Position numbers and translations under genes: made by a program
The notes under the pieces: model-generated
Told to the model about the DNA's origin: nothing
Databases searched by the model: none
The model's input: the letters and a program-made list of their open reading frames with translations, nothing else
Source: Geodermatophilaceae bacterium
GTDB taxonomy: Bacteria > Actinomycetota > Actinomycetes > Mycobacteriales > Geodermatophilaceae
Length of the DNA stretch: 18,506 nucleotides
Direction: 5' to 3'
NCBI GenBank assembly: GCA_013813215.1
Contig: JACCSC010000217.1
Coordinates: 1-18,506, forward strand
Shown here: one piece after another, positions 6,863-13,611 of the stretch
Numbering within the stretch: the first letter of the stretch is position 1
How the letters are laid out: the number at the start of each line of letters is the position of its first letter

Positions 6863-6878
6863 CCGGCAACCGTGCCGG
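6863..6878. repeat. Short hairpin between the oxygenase and SDR genes
   Basis: CCGGCA-ACCG-TGCCGG forms a 6-bp stem with a 4-nt loop, 13 nt after the oxygenase stop. It is a weak candidate terminator or an RNA structure. TAGGGC at 6880-6885, six bases before the SDR ATG, could be an imperfect -10 of a leaderless transcript. Confidence 0.35.
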
Positions 6879-6891
6879 GTAGGGCCTTGTC

Positions 6892-7677
6892 ATGACCGAC
6901 ATCAAACCGCTCGCCGTCGTGACCGGCGCCTCCAGTGGGATCGGTTTCGAACTGGCCAGGCAGTTCGCCGAGCATGGGTACGACCTGCTGATCAACGCCG
7001 AGGACGCCGGGCTGACCGACGCCGCGGAGCGGCTGCGGACCGAGGGTGCCTCGGTCCAGACCGTCTACGCCGACCTGACGTCGTACGAAGGTGTCGAGCA
7101 GCTGTACGCCGGCATCAGCGCCACCGGCCAGCCGGTCAGTGCCGCCGCACTGAACGCCGGCGTGGGTCAGGGCGGGGCGTTCCTGGACATCGACCTGGCC
7201 GACGAACTGGAGATCATCGCGCTCAACGTCACGTCGACGGTGCACCTGGCCAAGCGCCTGCTCCGGGACATGGCCGCCCGTGACGAGGGCCGGGTGCTGA
7301 TCACCTCGTCCATCGCCTCCACGATGCCCGGCTCCTTCCAGGCGGTGTACAACGCGTCGAAGTCGTTCCTGCAGTCCTTCGTGCAGGCGCTGCAGGAGGA
7401 GCTGAAGGGCACCGGGATCACGCTCACGTCGCTGATGCCCGGACCGACCGACACGAACTTCTTCCATCGCGCCGAGATGGACGATACGAAGGTGGGCCAG
7501 AGCTCGAAGGACGACCCGGCGACCGTGGCCGAGCAGGGCTTCGCGGCGCTCATGAATGACGACGACAAGCTCGTCGCGGGGTCGGTGAAGACGAAGGTGC
7601 AGGGCGTGGCGAACAAGGTGCTGTCCGACAAGCTCAAGGCCGCCGTCCACCGCCGGATGGCCGAGCCCGGGTCATGA
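6892..7677 (+). CDS. Classical SDR-family oxidoreductase (DltE/COG0300-like)
   Basis: This is a 261-residue short-chain dehydrogenase. TGASSGIG is at 11-18, NAG at 88-90, Asn112 lies in the ALNVTS segment, and the catalytic residues are Ser140, Tyr153 and Lys157 (YNASK). Asn35 and Ala36 follow beta-2 where an Asp would select NAD, so cofactor preference is unclear. It lacks the beta-2 insert and the GRSHAVRLAEEGAD signature of the three mycofactocin-type SDRs at the start of the window. It belongs to the broad DltE-like group, which has many substrates. The stop is 29 nt before mftD, so it may share that transcript. The physiological substrate is unknown. Confidence 0.88.
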   Translation: MTDIKPLAVVTGASSGIGFELARQFAEHGYDLLINAEDAGLTDAAERLRTEGASVQTVYADLTSYEGVEQLYAGISATGQPVSAAALNAGVGQGGAFLDIDLADELEIIALNVTSTVHLAKRLLRDMAARDEGRVLITSSIASTMPGSFQAVYNASKSFLQSFVQALQEELKGTGITLTSLMPGPTDTNFFHRAEMDDTKVGQSSKDDPATVAEQGFAALMNDDDKLVAGSVKTKVQGVANKVLSDKLKAAVHRRMAEPGS

Positions 7678-7706
7678 CCCCTGCGCAGAACTGAGATGAG
7701 GTCGGT

Positions 7707-8876
7707 ATGGCCGGAGGATGGTTCGAGTCGGTCGCCGTCGCCCAGCGGCGGGCCAAGCGGCGCTTACCGAAGTCGGTGTACGGCGCGCTGATCGCAGGCG
7801 GCCAGGCCGGACACACGCTTGAGGACAACATCAAAGCCTTCGGCGAACTGGAGTTCCTGCCGCACACCGCGAGCCTGCCCCGCGCGCGAGAGCTGTCGAC
7901 TACCGTGATGGGGCAGGACATCGCCCTGCCGGTGCTCATCTCGCCGACCGGCGTCCAGGCTGTGGACCCCGAGGGCGAGGTCGCCGTGGCCCGCGGCTCG
8001 GCGATGGCCGGGACGGCGATGGGGCTGAGTTCGTTCGCCAGCCGGTCCATCGAGGACGTCGCGGCGGTCAACGACAAGACCTTCTTCCAGATGTACTGGG
8101 CCGGGGACAGAGAGTTGATGCTGTACCGCGCCGAGCGGGCGGCCAAGGCCGGCGCCAAGGGGCTGATCGTCACCCTGGACTGGACGTTCTCCAGCGGGCG
8201 GGACTGGGGCAGTCCGATGATCCCGGAGAAGATCGACCTCAAGGCCGCGCTGCGCTTCGGCCCGGAGACCATCCTGCGGCCGGCCTGGCTGCTCGCGTTC
8301 CTGCGCACCGGCAAGATCCCCGATCTCACCGCACCCAACATGACCAAGCCGGGGGAGCGGGCGCCGACGTTCTTCGGGGCCTACGGCGAGTGGATGACGA
8401 CGCCGATGCCGACCTGGGAGGACGTTGCCTGGTTGCGCGAGCAGTGGGACGGCCCGTTCATGGTCAAGGGGATCATGCGCCCGGACGACGCCCGGCGGGC
8501 CGTCGATGCCGGCGCGAGCGCGATCTCGGTGTCCAACCACGGGGGCAACAACCTGGACTCCACACCGGCACCGATCCGCGTCCTCCCGGGCATCGTCGAG
8601 GCGGTCGGCGACCAGGTCGAGGTCCTGCTCGACGGCGGCGTACGCCGGGGCGGTGACGTGGTCAAGGCACTGGCCCTCGGCGCCAAGGCGGTGATGATCG
8701 GGCGGGCCTACCTGTGGGGTCTGGCCGCCAACGGAGCCACCGGTGTCCAGAACGTGCTGGACATCATGCGGGGCGGGATCGACTCGGCCCTGATGGGCCT
8801 GGGGCGCAGCTCGATCCACGACCTGGTCCCCGACGACGTGCTGATGCCCGAGGGCTTCACCCGCAACCCGAACTGA
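7707..8876 (+). CDS. mftD: Pre-mycofactocin synthase MftD (FMN-dependent)
   Basis: This 389-residue protein of the alpha-hydroxyacid oxidase (FMN TIM-barrel) superfamily has MftD features. The N-terminal region reads GALIAGGQAGHTLEDNIKAF. PVLISPTGVQAVDPEGEVA precedes the flavin-contact strand, and SNHGGNNLD (His278 to Asp284) replaces the SNHGGRQLD of lactate oxidases. The substrate-binding Arg is therefore Asn, a known trait of this branch. LLDGGVRRGGDVVKALALG and IGRAYLWGLA form the FMN-phosphate site. MftD oxidatively deaminates AHDP, the cyclised Val-Tyr released from MftA, to give redox-active pre-mycofactocin. GAGG lies 5 nt before the ATG. In most mycofactocin clusters mftD follows mftC on the same strand. 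Here it is on the opposite strand, tail-to-tail with mftC. Confidence 0.93.
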   Translation: MAGGWFESVAVAQRRAKRRLPKSVYGALIAGGQAGHTLEDNIKAFGELEFLPHTASLPRARELSTTVMGQDIALPVLISPTGVQAVDPEGEVAVARGSAMAGTAMGLSSFASRSIEDVAAVNDKTFFQMYWAGDRELMLYRAERAAKAGAKGLIVTLDWTFSSGRDWGSPMIPEKIDLKAALRFGPETILRPAWLLAFLRTGKIPDLTAPNMTKPGERAPTFFGAYGEWMTTPMPTWEDVAWLREQWDGPFMVKGIMRPDDARRAVDAGASAISVSNHGGNNLDSTPAPIRVLPGIVEAVGDQVEVLLDGGVRRGGDVVKALALGAKAVMIGRAYLWGLAANGATGVQNVLDIMRGGIDSALMGLGRSSIHDLVPDDVLMPEGFTRNPN

Positions 8877-8892
8877 TCCGCCGACCCTGCGG

Positions 8893-8962
8893 ACTTTGCC
8901 CCCCGGGTGGCGGTCGCCCCAGGGGAATTGTCCGCTTTGCGGCACCACCCGAGGGGCAAAGT
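8893..8962. repeat. Long inverted repeat between mftD and mftC (bidirectional terminator candidate)
   Basis: The arms at 8893-8910 and 8945-8962 are 18 bases each and match in inverted orientation except for one base (ACTTTGCCCC-C/T-CGGGTGG). They enclose a 34-base loop. Within it GGGGAATTGTCCGC partly mirrors GCGGACTTTGCCCC at 8890-8903, so alternative stems are possible. It fills the 89-bp gap between the convergent stops. It could stop both transcripts, or be a REP-like or mobile palindrome. Confidence 0.75.
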
Positions 8963-8965
8963 GAG

Positions 8966-10168
8966 CTAAGCGGGCAGGCCGGCCAGGGGGGACTCGTCGC
9001 AGGCCCGGTCCGGGCGCCGGACCGACAGCGGCACGAGGACGGGCTGGCCGCGCACCGGGCCCTTGTGTGAGTGGTCGCCACTCGGCTTCGGGATCACGGC
9101 CCCACCCGCGGCGGCCAGCGCCGCCGCGCCGTGGCCCTGCACGCACTCCGGATCCGGCCCGTCCAGCGGCAGGCCGGTGAAGAACTTCGCCGCCATGCAA
9201 CCGCCCCGGCAGGCGTCGAACATCGAGCACGACGAGCAGGCGCCGCCGCCGTCGGGCTTGCGTAGCGAGGCGAACAGCGCCGAGTCCTGCCACACCCGCT
9301 GGAAGCCGCCCGGCTCGCGCAGGTTGCCGGCCAGGAACTGGTCGTGGATCGCGAAGGGACAGGCGTAGACGTCCCCGATCGGGTCGATCAGGCACACCAC
9401 CCGACCGGCGCCGCAGAGGTTGAGGCCGGGCAGTGGGTCGCCGAGGCCGGACAGGTGGAAGAAGCTGTCGCCGGTCAGCACGTTGTCGCCGTGCGCCACC
9501 AGCCACTGGTACAACGCGCGCTGTTGCTCGTCGGTCGGATGCAGGTCGGCCCACACGTCGGCCCCGCGCCCGGAGGGCCGCAGGCGGGTCAACCGCAGCT
9601 GGGCGTCGTACCGGTCCGCGAGGGCCTTGAACGCGTCCAGCTGGCCGGCGTTCTCCCGAGTGACAACCACGGAGATCTTGAAGCCGCGGAAGCCGGCGGC
9701 GGCCAGATTCTCCATGGCCGCGACCGCAGTGCGGAAGGATCCGGTGCCGCGGACGGCGTCGTTGACGTCGGCCGACGCGCCGTCCACCGAGATCTGGACG
9801 TCGACGTAGTCGGTGGCCGCCAACCGCCGGGCCGCGGCGGCGTCGAGCTTCACGCCGTTCGTGGAGAACTTGACCCCGACGTGGTGCTCGACCGCATAGT
9901 CCAGCAGTTCCCAGAAGTCGTGCCGCACGGTCGGTTCGCCGCCGCCGATGTTGACGTAGAAGACCTGCATCCGCTGCAGCTCGTCGATCACCACCTTGCA
10001 CTCCGCGGTGGACAGCTCGCGCGGATCGCGGCGTCCCGAGGACGACAGGCAGTGCACGCACGCGAGATTGCAGGCGTACGTCAGTTCCCAGGTGAGGCAG
10101 ATCGGGGCGTTGAGCCCCAGCGCGAAGTGGTCCACGAGCTTGGTGGGTCGGCTCTCGAGCACCGTCAC
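8966..10168 (-). CDS. mftC: Mycofactocin radical SAM maturase MftC
   Basis: I chose the GTG at 10168 because it overlaps the mftB stop (GTGA) and gives 400 residues. The open frame continues to 10270 only as a shadow of mftB. The radical SAM cluster motif is C33-x3-C37-x2-C40 in ELTYACNLACVHC, followed by the GGGEP SAM motif (about 89-93). The SPASM domain for auxiliary iron-sulfur clusters includes NLCGAG, VYACPF and the Cys-rich CSSCSMFDACRGGC. MftC decarboxylates the C-terminal Tyr of MftA and then forms a carbon-carbon bond to the preceding Val. It works with MftB as the peptide-recognition partner. The C-terminal tail after the SPASM domain (about 355-400) is polar and of no recognised function. 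Order and overlap with mftB and mftA are canonical; downstream mftD is inverted. Confidence 0.96.
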   Translation of the reverse strand: MTVLESRPTKLVDHFALGLNAPICLTWELTYACNLACVHCLSSSGRRDPRELSTAECKVVIDELQRMQVFYVNIGGGEPTVRHDFWELLDYAVEHHVGVKFSTNGVKLDAAAARRLAATDYVDVQISVDGASADVNDAVRGTGSFRTAVAAMENLAAAGFRGFKISVVVTRENAGQLDAFKALADRYDAQLRLTRLRPSGRGADVWADLHPTDEQQRALYQWLVAHGDNVLTGDSFFHLSGLGDPLPGLNLCGAGRVVCLIDPIGDVYACPFAIHDQFLAGNLREPGGFQRVWQDSALFASLRKPDGGGACSSCSMFDACRGGCMAAKFFTGLPLDGPDPECVQGHGAAALAAAGGAVIPKPSGDHSHKGPVRGQPVLVPLSVRRPDRACDESPLAGLPA

Positions 10169-10482
10169 GGGAGGGACTCCTCGCTCACGCGTCGCTGGAT
10201 CATGTCGGTGCCGGCCAGGCCGGCGAGTGCCCGCAGGATCGCGGGACGTTGCGCCTCTGGAACTGCACATCGGCGTACGGCGGCCTCCACCGACTCCGCG
10301 TCGCCCAGCGCCCGGACCACGTCGACCAGCGCCGGAGCCTTGAGGAAGGACAACCGACGGGTCCCGAAGTGGTAGGCCAGTGCGCCGAACTCCTCGTCGC
10401 GCAGCTCCGCCTGCGGGTGCAGCCGGTACGGCGCCTGCGGGTCGAACGCCGGGCCTGGGCCTTGGCTCAGTAGACGCCGCAC
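10165..10482 (-). CDS. mftB: Mycofactocin precursor chaperone MftB
   Basis: This is a RiPP recognition element protein of about 105 residues that binds the MftA leader and delivers it to MftC. The family block YRLHPQAELRDEEFGALAYH followed by FGTRRLSFLK is diagnostic. It is preceded by APYRLH and followed by a helical C-terminal half. Possible starts are GTG at 10482, which overlaps the last 16 bases of mftA, or a rarer start nearer residue 10, as family members usually begin close to FDPQAPYRLHP. The 3' end overlaps mftC by GTGA (10165-10168). All three genes mftA, mftB and mftC therefore form a tightly overlapped unit. Confidence 0.93.
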   Translation of the reverse strand: MRRLLSQGPGPAFDPQAPYRLHPQAELRDEEFGALAYHFGTRRLSFLKAPALVDVVRALGDAESVEAAVRRCAVPEAQRPAILRALAGLAGTDMIQRRVSEESLP

Positions 10483-10586
10483 ATTCCGTCGATCGAGACC
10501 TCTTCGACCAGGCTGTCCTCGACGAGCTGCTCGTCGACGGCCGGGGTGTCCTGAGGCTGGCTGGTGTCGGTCTCCGCGGGGCTCAT
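10467..10586 (-). CDS. mftA: Mycofactocin precursor peptide MftA
   Basis: This 39-residue peptide is too short for many gene callers. It ends in IDGMCGVY, the conserved mycofactocin core, and the terminal Val-Tyr is the part turned into the cofactor. The leader is acidic with QLVEDSLVEEVS before the core, matching MftA. The ATG at 10586 is preceded by a perfect AGGAGG (10593-10598 on the plus strand as CCTCCT) with 6-nt spacing, and it overlaps the stop of an upstream membrane-protein gene by ATGA. After MftC acts, MftE would cleave off the cyclised product, but no mftE is in the window. This entry rests on direct translation of the minus strand. Confidence 0.97.
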   Translation of the reverse strand: MSPAETDTSQPQDTPAVDEQLVEDSLVEEVSIDGMCGVY

Positions 10587-10906
10587 CGCTGTCCTCCTGG
10601 CGTCGGGTGTGGTGAGGGTATCCGCCGGCGAACCCACGCGGCGGAGCCCAGCCGGACGACCGTCCCGACGATGGCCAGCAGACCGGCCAGGCTGAGCACG
10701 ATGAGCCCGGTCGCCAGTACCCCTGGCGGCTCCTCGGCCCCGGTCGTCAATCCGGCGACGACGTTGGCCGGCACGAGCCAGCAGGCGGCCGCCAGCGCGG
10801 TCGCCTGGAGCAGCGGGGCGTTGCCCAGGTGACGACCCGCGGTGACCGTGACGAGCGCGACGACCGCATACGCCGCGGCGAACAGCGTGAAGACGGAGAG
10901 GTCCAT
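10583..10906 (-). CDS. Small three-helix membrane protein coupled to mftA
   Basis: The protein is 107 residues from the ATG at 10906. Three hydrophobic segments are predicted by eye at about 4-22, 32-51 and 61-83, followed by a basic tail (VRRRIPSPHP). A longer form from 10966 would add 20 polar residues with no obvious membrane role, and the MDLSVFTLF start is more natural. No clear Shine-Dalgarno is seen (GAGG only 2 nt away). The stop overlaps the mftA ATG by ATGA, so it must be on the same transcript and probably sets mftA translation. I do not recognise the family. By position it could anchor MFT enzymes to the membrane, link mycofactocin to the respiratory chain, or export peptide or cofactor. 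All of these are guesses. It is divergent from a mftM-like gene, 84 bp away. Confidence 0.82.
   Translation of the reverse strand: MDLSVFTLFAAAYAVVALVTVTAGRHLGNAPLLQATALAAACWLVPANVVAGLTTGAEEPPGVLATGLIVLSLAGLLAIVGTVVRLGSAAWVRRRIPSPHPTPGGQR
10593..10598 (-). promoter_or_regulatory. Shine-Dalgarno AGGAGG of mftA
   Basis: The consensus AGGAGG lies 6 nt before the mftA ATG and inside the last codons of the upstream membrane-protein gene. The precursor peptide is thus equipped for strong translation even though it is coupled to the upstream gene. Confidence 0.85.
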
Positions 10907-10940
10907 GGCCTCAGAGTGGAAGGCTCGGGTGAGGCCGGGG

Positions 10941-10965
10941 TGAGAGCGTGATGGCGATTCTCTCA
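10941..10965. promoter_or_regulatory. Inverted repeat in the divergent promoter region
   Basis: TGAGAG-13 nt-CTCTCA lies in the middle of the 84-bp gap between the membrane-protein/mftABC genes and the mftM-like gene. Spacing and total length (25 bp) would suit a dimeric repressor such as a TetR-type MftR. The arms are short, so chance is possible. No strong -10 box was found for either direction; GATTCT at 10956-10961 is a weak option for the plus strand. Confidence 0.35.
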
Positions 10966-10990
10966 TCGGAGCCGGCTACGGAGGCGGCGG

Positions 10991-11788
10991 GTGACGATCG
11001 ATGCCTTCCGGGCCTGTCCCGACGGGGTGTACGACGACGGCGTCGTCCGCGTCGTGCGTGCGCCGGATCGGCCCGGCATCCGGCTCGATGGCTCGGTGCT
11101 CACCCACGGCCTGGCCGCCGGTGAGGTGGACAACGACCTGGCCGGCCGATTGGCCGCGCTGGATGGCGCGGATCCGGAGACGTTCGAGCGGCTGTTCACC
11201 GGGATCGTGCTGACCTCGGCGACCGACCCGCTCCAGGCGTGGGCCGGCTTCTATCGGACCACGCTGACCCGGCTTACCGGAGCACACGATGCCGGCGGCA
11301 GTATCGCGGAGTTCGCCCCGATCTACTGCCGGGCCCGGGCTCTGGCGCGGGGTCACCGGGTGCTCGACGTGGGCAGCTGTTTCGGGTTCCTGCCGCTGCT
11401 GCTCGCTGAGGACGGCCAGCAGGTGCTCGCCAGCGACGTGAACCCGGGCTCCATGCGCCTGCTCTCGGCGGTGGCCCCTCGGCTGCCGGTCGTGTGCTGC
11501 GGTGCCGAGTCGCTGCCGCTGCCCGACGGTGCGGTGGACACGGTGTTCGCGCTGCACCTGCTGGAGCACGTCGATGCCGCTCTGGGTGCCGCGGTGCTGA
11601 CCGAGGCGATCCGGGTGGCGCGGCAGCGGGTGGTGGTCGCGGTGCCCTACGAGGTCGCGCCGACGGCGGCGTACGGGCACGTCCGGACGGTCGACCACAC
11701 CGACCTGGTGGCCCTCGGTGAGCGCAGCGGGCTGGCCTTCGACGTACTCGACGCCGACGGCGGCTGGCTCGTCCTGGACCAGCGTTGA
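10991..11788 (+). CDS. mftM: Mycofactocin oligosaccharide methyltransferase MftM-like
   Basis: This is a 265-residue class I SAM-dependent methyltransferase. The GTG at 10991 is preceded by GGAGG at 10980-10984 with 6-nt spacing. An N-terminal region of about 110 residues of no common domain precedes the Rossmann core. Motif I is VLDVGSCFGFLPLLLAE (about 124-140), the acidic residue after beta-2 is in ASDVNPGS (about 147-154), and HLLEHVD (about 190) and RVVVAVPYEVAPTAAYGHVRT mark later strands. The VGSCFGFLPLL and PTAAYGHVRT segments match my recollection of MftM, which methylates a glucose of the oligoglycosyl chain of mycofactocin. Its position divergent from mftA supports this strongly. 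A generic methyltransferase is the alternative. The gene ends 73 nt before tRNA-Ser. Confidence 0.82.
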   Translation: MTIDAFRACPDGVYDDGVVRVVRAPDRPGIRLDGSVLTHGLAAGEVDNDLAGRLAALDGADPETFERLFTGIVLTSATDPLQAWAGFYRTTLTRLTGAHDAGGSIAEFAPIYCRARALARGHRVLDVGSCFGFLPLLLAEDGQQVLASDVNPGSMRLLSAVAPRLPVVCCGAESLPLPDGAVDTVFALHLLEHVDAALGAAVLTEAIRVARQRVVVAVPYEVAPTAAYGHVRTVDHTDLVALGERSGLAFDVLDADGGWLVLDQR

Positions 11789-11818
11789 CACTCAGCCCTC
11801 GGGTCCCACCGGCCCATG

Positions 11819-11824
11819 TAGAGT
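11819..11824 (+). promoter_or_regulatory. Candidate -10 box of tRNA-Ser(GCU)
   Basis: TAGAGT lies 37 nt before the tRNA 5' end. A perfect TTGACA is at 11785-11790, but the 28-nt spacing is too long for a standard pair, so the -35 is uncertain. Confidence 0.35.
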
Positions 11825-11861
11825 CCCGTCCCGGTGTGCGGAGCACGCTCTCGCACCGCCA

Positions 11862-11950
11862 GGAGGCTTCGCCTAGTCCGGTCTATGGCGCCGCACTGCT
11901 AATGCGGTTGGGGTTCGCGCCCCTCCCGGGTTCAAATCCCGGAGCCTCCG
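11862..11950 (+). tRNA. tRNA-Ser (anticodon GCU)
   Basis: Acceptor stem GGAGGCT pairs with AGCCTCC. The anticodon loop ACTGCTAAT carries GCT and reads AGC/AGU. A long variable arm of the class II type (GGGGTTCGCGCCCC) and the T arm CCGGG-TTCAAAT-CCCGG are present. Discriminator is G at 11950. CCA is not encoded (CCG follows). Confidence 0.95.
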
Positions 11951-12008
11951 CCGGGGTCATCGAGCAGGGCAGCGCGGCCGCCGCCCAGTGTGCGAGACTG
12001 GCCCTTCT

Positions 12009-12084
12009 GCGCTCGTAGCTCAACGGATAGAGCACCTGACTACGGATCAGGAGGTTGGGGGTTCGAGTCCCTCCGAGCGCACCA
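12009..12084 (+). tRNA. tRNA-Arg (anticodon ACG)
   Basis: Acceptor GCGCTCG pairs with CGAGCGC. The anticodon stem-loop CCTGA-CTACGGA-TCAGG holds ACG, and the T loop is GTTCGAGTC. Discriminator A is followed by an encoded CCA (12082-12084). This is the standard substrate of TadA, which makes inosine-34 to decode CGU/CGC/CGA. TadA is encoded at 17132-17584. Confidence 0.96.
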
Positions 12085-12088
12085 CGGC

Positions 12089-12304
12089 TCACAGCGCGGC
12101 GATGTCGTCCTTGATCGCCTGCACCTTGTCCGCTCCGAGCATCCCCCCGGCCATGCCCATCACCTGGTTGCCCGTCATCCCCTTGGCCATGCCGATCATC
12201 GGGTTGGACGTGATCCCCGGGCTGTGCTTCTCCATGATCTGCACGACCTCCGGGTCCTCCAGCATGGTTCCGAGGGTGGTCGTGTTCAGGTCGTACCTGG
12301 CCAT
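12089..12304 (-). CDS. Small 71-residue conserved-looking protein downstream of cinA
   Basis: The 71-residue product has the form ARYDLNTTTLGTMLEDPEVV, then IMEKHSPGITSNPMIGMAKG, then a Met/Gly-rich stretch and ADKVQAIKDDIAAL at the end. The mix of short helices and the EKHSPGI and NPMIGMAKGM motifs resembles a small helical domain that I have seen as a linker in some larger proteins, but I cannot name it. A GGGAG lies 5 nt before the ATG. It follows cinA by 32 nt on the same strand and ends 4 nt from the end of tRNA-Arg. It is likely expressed, as the last gene of the cinA operon. The function is unknown. Confidence 0.72.
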   Translation of the reverse strand: MARYDLNTTTLGTMLEDPEVVQIMEKHSPGITSNPMIGMAKGMTGNQVMGMAGGMLGADKVQAIKDDIAAL

Positions 12305-12336
12305 AGTCGCTCCCGGTCGATTCGTGTGGTCGGCAC

Positions 12337-13608
12337 TCAGGGTGCCAGCACCTCGCGCAACAGGTGCATGGCCAGGCCGACCGAGCGAGCGCGGACGTCA
12401 TGCCGCGACCCGGGGAGCACGACTCTCTCCGAGCGGCGGCCCCACGCGGCGTCCACGCACAGGTGCACCAGCCCGACCGGCTTGCCCTCGGTTGCCCCGC
12501 CAGGCCCGGCGATCCCCGTGATGCCGACGCCGACATCGGCACCGAGTCGCTCCCGGGCGCCTTGGGCCAGCGCGAGGGCCACCTCCGCACTGACCGCGCC
12601 GACCCGATCCAGCAGCGCGGCCGGTACGCCGGCCAAGTCCACCTTCGTGTCGTTCGAGTAGACGACCAGCCCACCGCGAACCCAGTCCGAGGAGCCCGCG
12701 CGTTCGGTGAGCCGACCCGCGAGCAAGCCGGCCGTGCACGACTCCGCGGTGGCGACCGTCGCACCCCGAGCCTGCAGCCCGGCGGCGACCAGGTCGTCGA
12801 CCGTGCCGCCGTCGACGGAGAACAGCCGCCCGCCGTACGCCGTGCCGAACGCCGCCACCAGCCCGTCGTACGTCGCCTGCGCCGCGGGCTCGAAGCGGGT
12901 GACCACCTCCAGCTCGCCGGCCCGCAGGCACGTCGTGATTTCCAACCCCTCGAGGCGGCCGGACAGCTCGCGCAGCGTCTCGGCGATCTCGGACTCGGGG
13001 GTGTTCCAGAGCCGGAGGGTTTCCTGCCGCAGCTCGGTCCGGTCGGCCAGCGCACGCAGAACGGCCGGGTCCGCGACCGCGGCGGGCCACAGCCGCTGCA
13101 ACTCCCACGGCGGCCCGGGCAACACCACGACCGGCGGACCTACCCCTGAACCGATCGGCACTACCAGCCCCGGTGCCGTCCCCGCCGGTCCGAGCACCGA
13201 CGCGCCGGCCGGCACCAATGCCTGCTTGCGCACCGCGAGAGCGGTGGCCTCGGCGCTCACGGTCCAGCCCCGCCGGGCCATCAGGTCGGCCACGATGGCA
13301 CCGATCCGCTCCTCGAGCACGGCGTCGAGCCGTAGGGGTCGGCCCTGCTCCTGGGCGACGATCTCGCCGGTCAGATCATCGGCGGTCGGTCCCAGCCCGC
13401 CGGAGGTCACGATCAGGTCGACACCGAGGTCACGCAGACTGCGCAGCGCCCACCGGAGGTCCGCGGGCCGGTCACCGACGACGAGCGTCCCGGCGATGTC
13501 CACGCCCAGGGTCCGTAGCTGCTCGGCCAGCCACGGGCCGTTGCGGTCGCTGACCCGTCCGGTCAGCACCTCGGTGCCCGTGACGACGATGCCCGCGCGA
13601 GCGCCCAT
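12337..13608 (-). CDS. cinA: CinA-family protein, NMN amidohydrolase / competence-damage protein
   Basis: The 423-residue protein has the two CinA domains. The N-terminal molybdopterin-binding-like (COG1058) part, about 1-170, has TGTEVLTGRVSDRNG and VTSGGLGPTADDLT (68-80). The C-terminal CinA/PncC domain, about 265-420, has ATAESCTAG with catalytic Ser290, VVYSNDTK (Tyr317, Lys322) and GITGIAGPGG (362-371). The C-terminal domain hydrolyses nicotinamide mononucleotide to nicotinate mononucleotide, recycling the pyridine nucleotide. Length is normal for the two-domain form. The start is 3 nt after the metalloprotease stop, so it belongs to the minus-strand operon that begins with the thioesterase. 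Confidence 0.93.
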   Translation of the reverse strand: MGARAGIVVTGTEVLTGRVSDRNGPWLAEQLRTLGVDIAGTLVVGDRPADLRWALRSLRDLGVDLIVTSGGLGPTADDLTGEIVAQEQGRPLRLDAVLEERIGAIVADLMARRGWTVSAEATALAVRKQALVPAGASVLGPAGTAPGLVVPIGSGVGPPVVVLPGPPWELQRLWPAAVADPAVLRALADRTELRQETLRLWNTPESEIAETLRELSGRLEGLEITTCLRAGELEVVTRFEPAAQATYDGLVAAFGTAYGGRLFSVDGGTVDDLVAAGLQARGATVATAESCTAGLLAGRLTERAGSSDWVRGGLVVYSNDTKVDLAGVPAALLDRVGAVSAEVALALAQGARERLGADVGVGITGIAGPGGATEGKPVGLVHLCVDAAWGRRSERVVLPGSRHDVRARSVGLAMHLLREVLAP

Positions 13609-13611
13609 TCC

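Noticed and set aside
7764..10061. Very long minus-strand open frame (765 codons) across mftD and mftC
   Set aside because: It is antisense to mftD and out of frame with mftC. Composition is Arg/Gly/Ala-rich and it has no Cys motif.
10169..10270. Longer mftC start at 10270
   Set aside because: It would overlap mftB by about 100 bases. The GTGA overlap at 10165-10168 and family N-terminus support 10168.
9344..10375. 343-codon plus-strand open frame opposite mftC/mftB
   Set aside because: It is antisense to well-supported mftC and mftB and has no recognisable motif.
11785..11790. TTGACA as the -35 of the tRNA-Ser promoter
   Set aside because: It lies at the end of mftM and is 28 nt from the only good -10 (TAGAGT). 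No -10 occurs at 16-19 nt.
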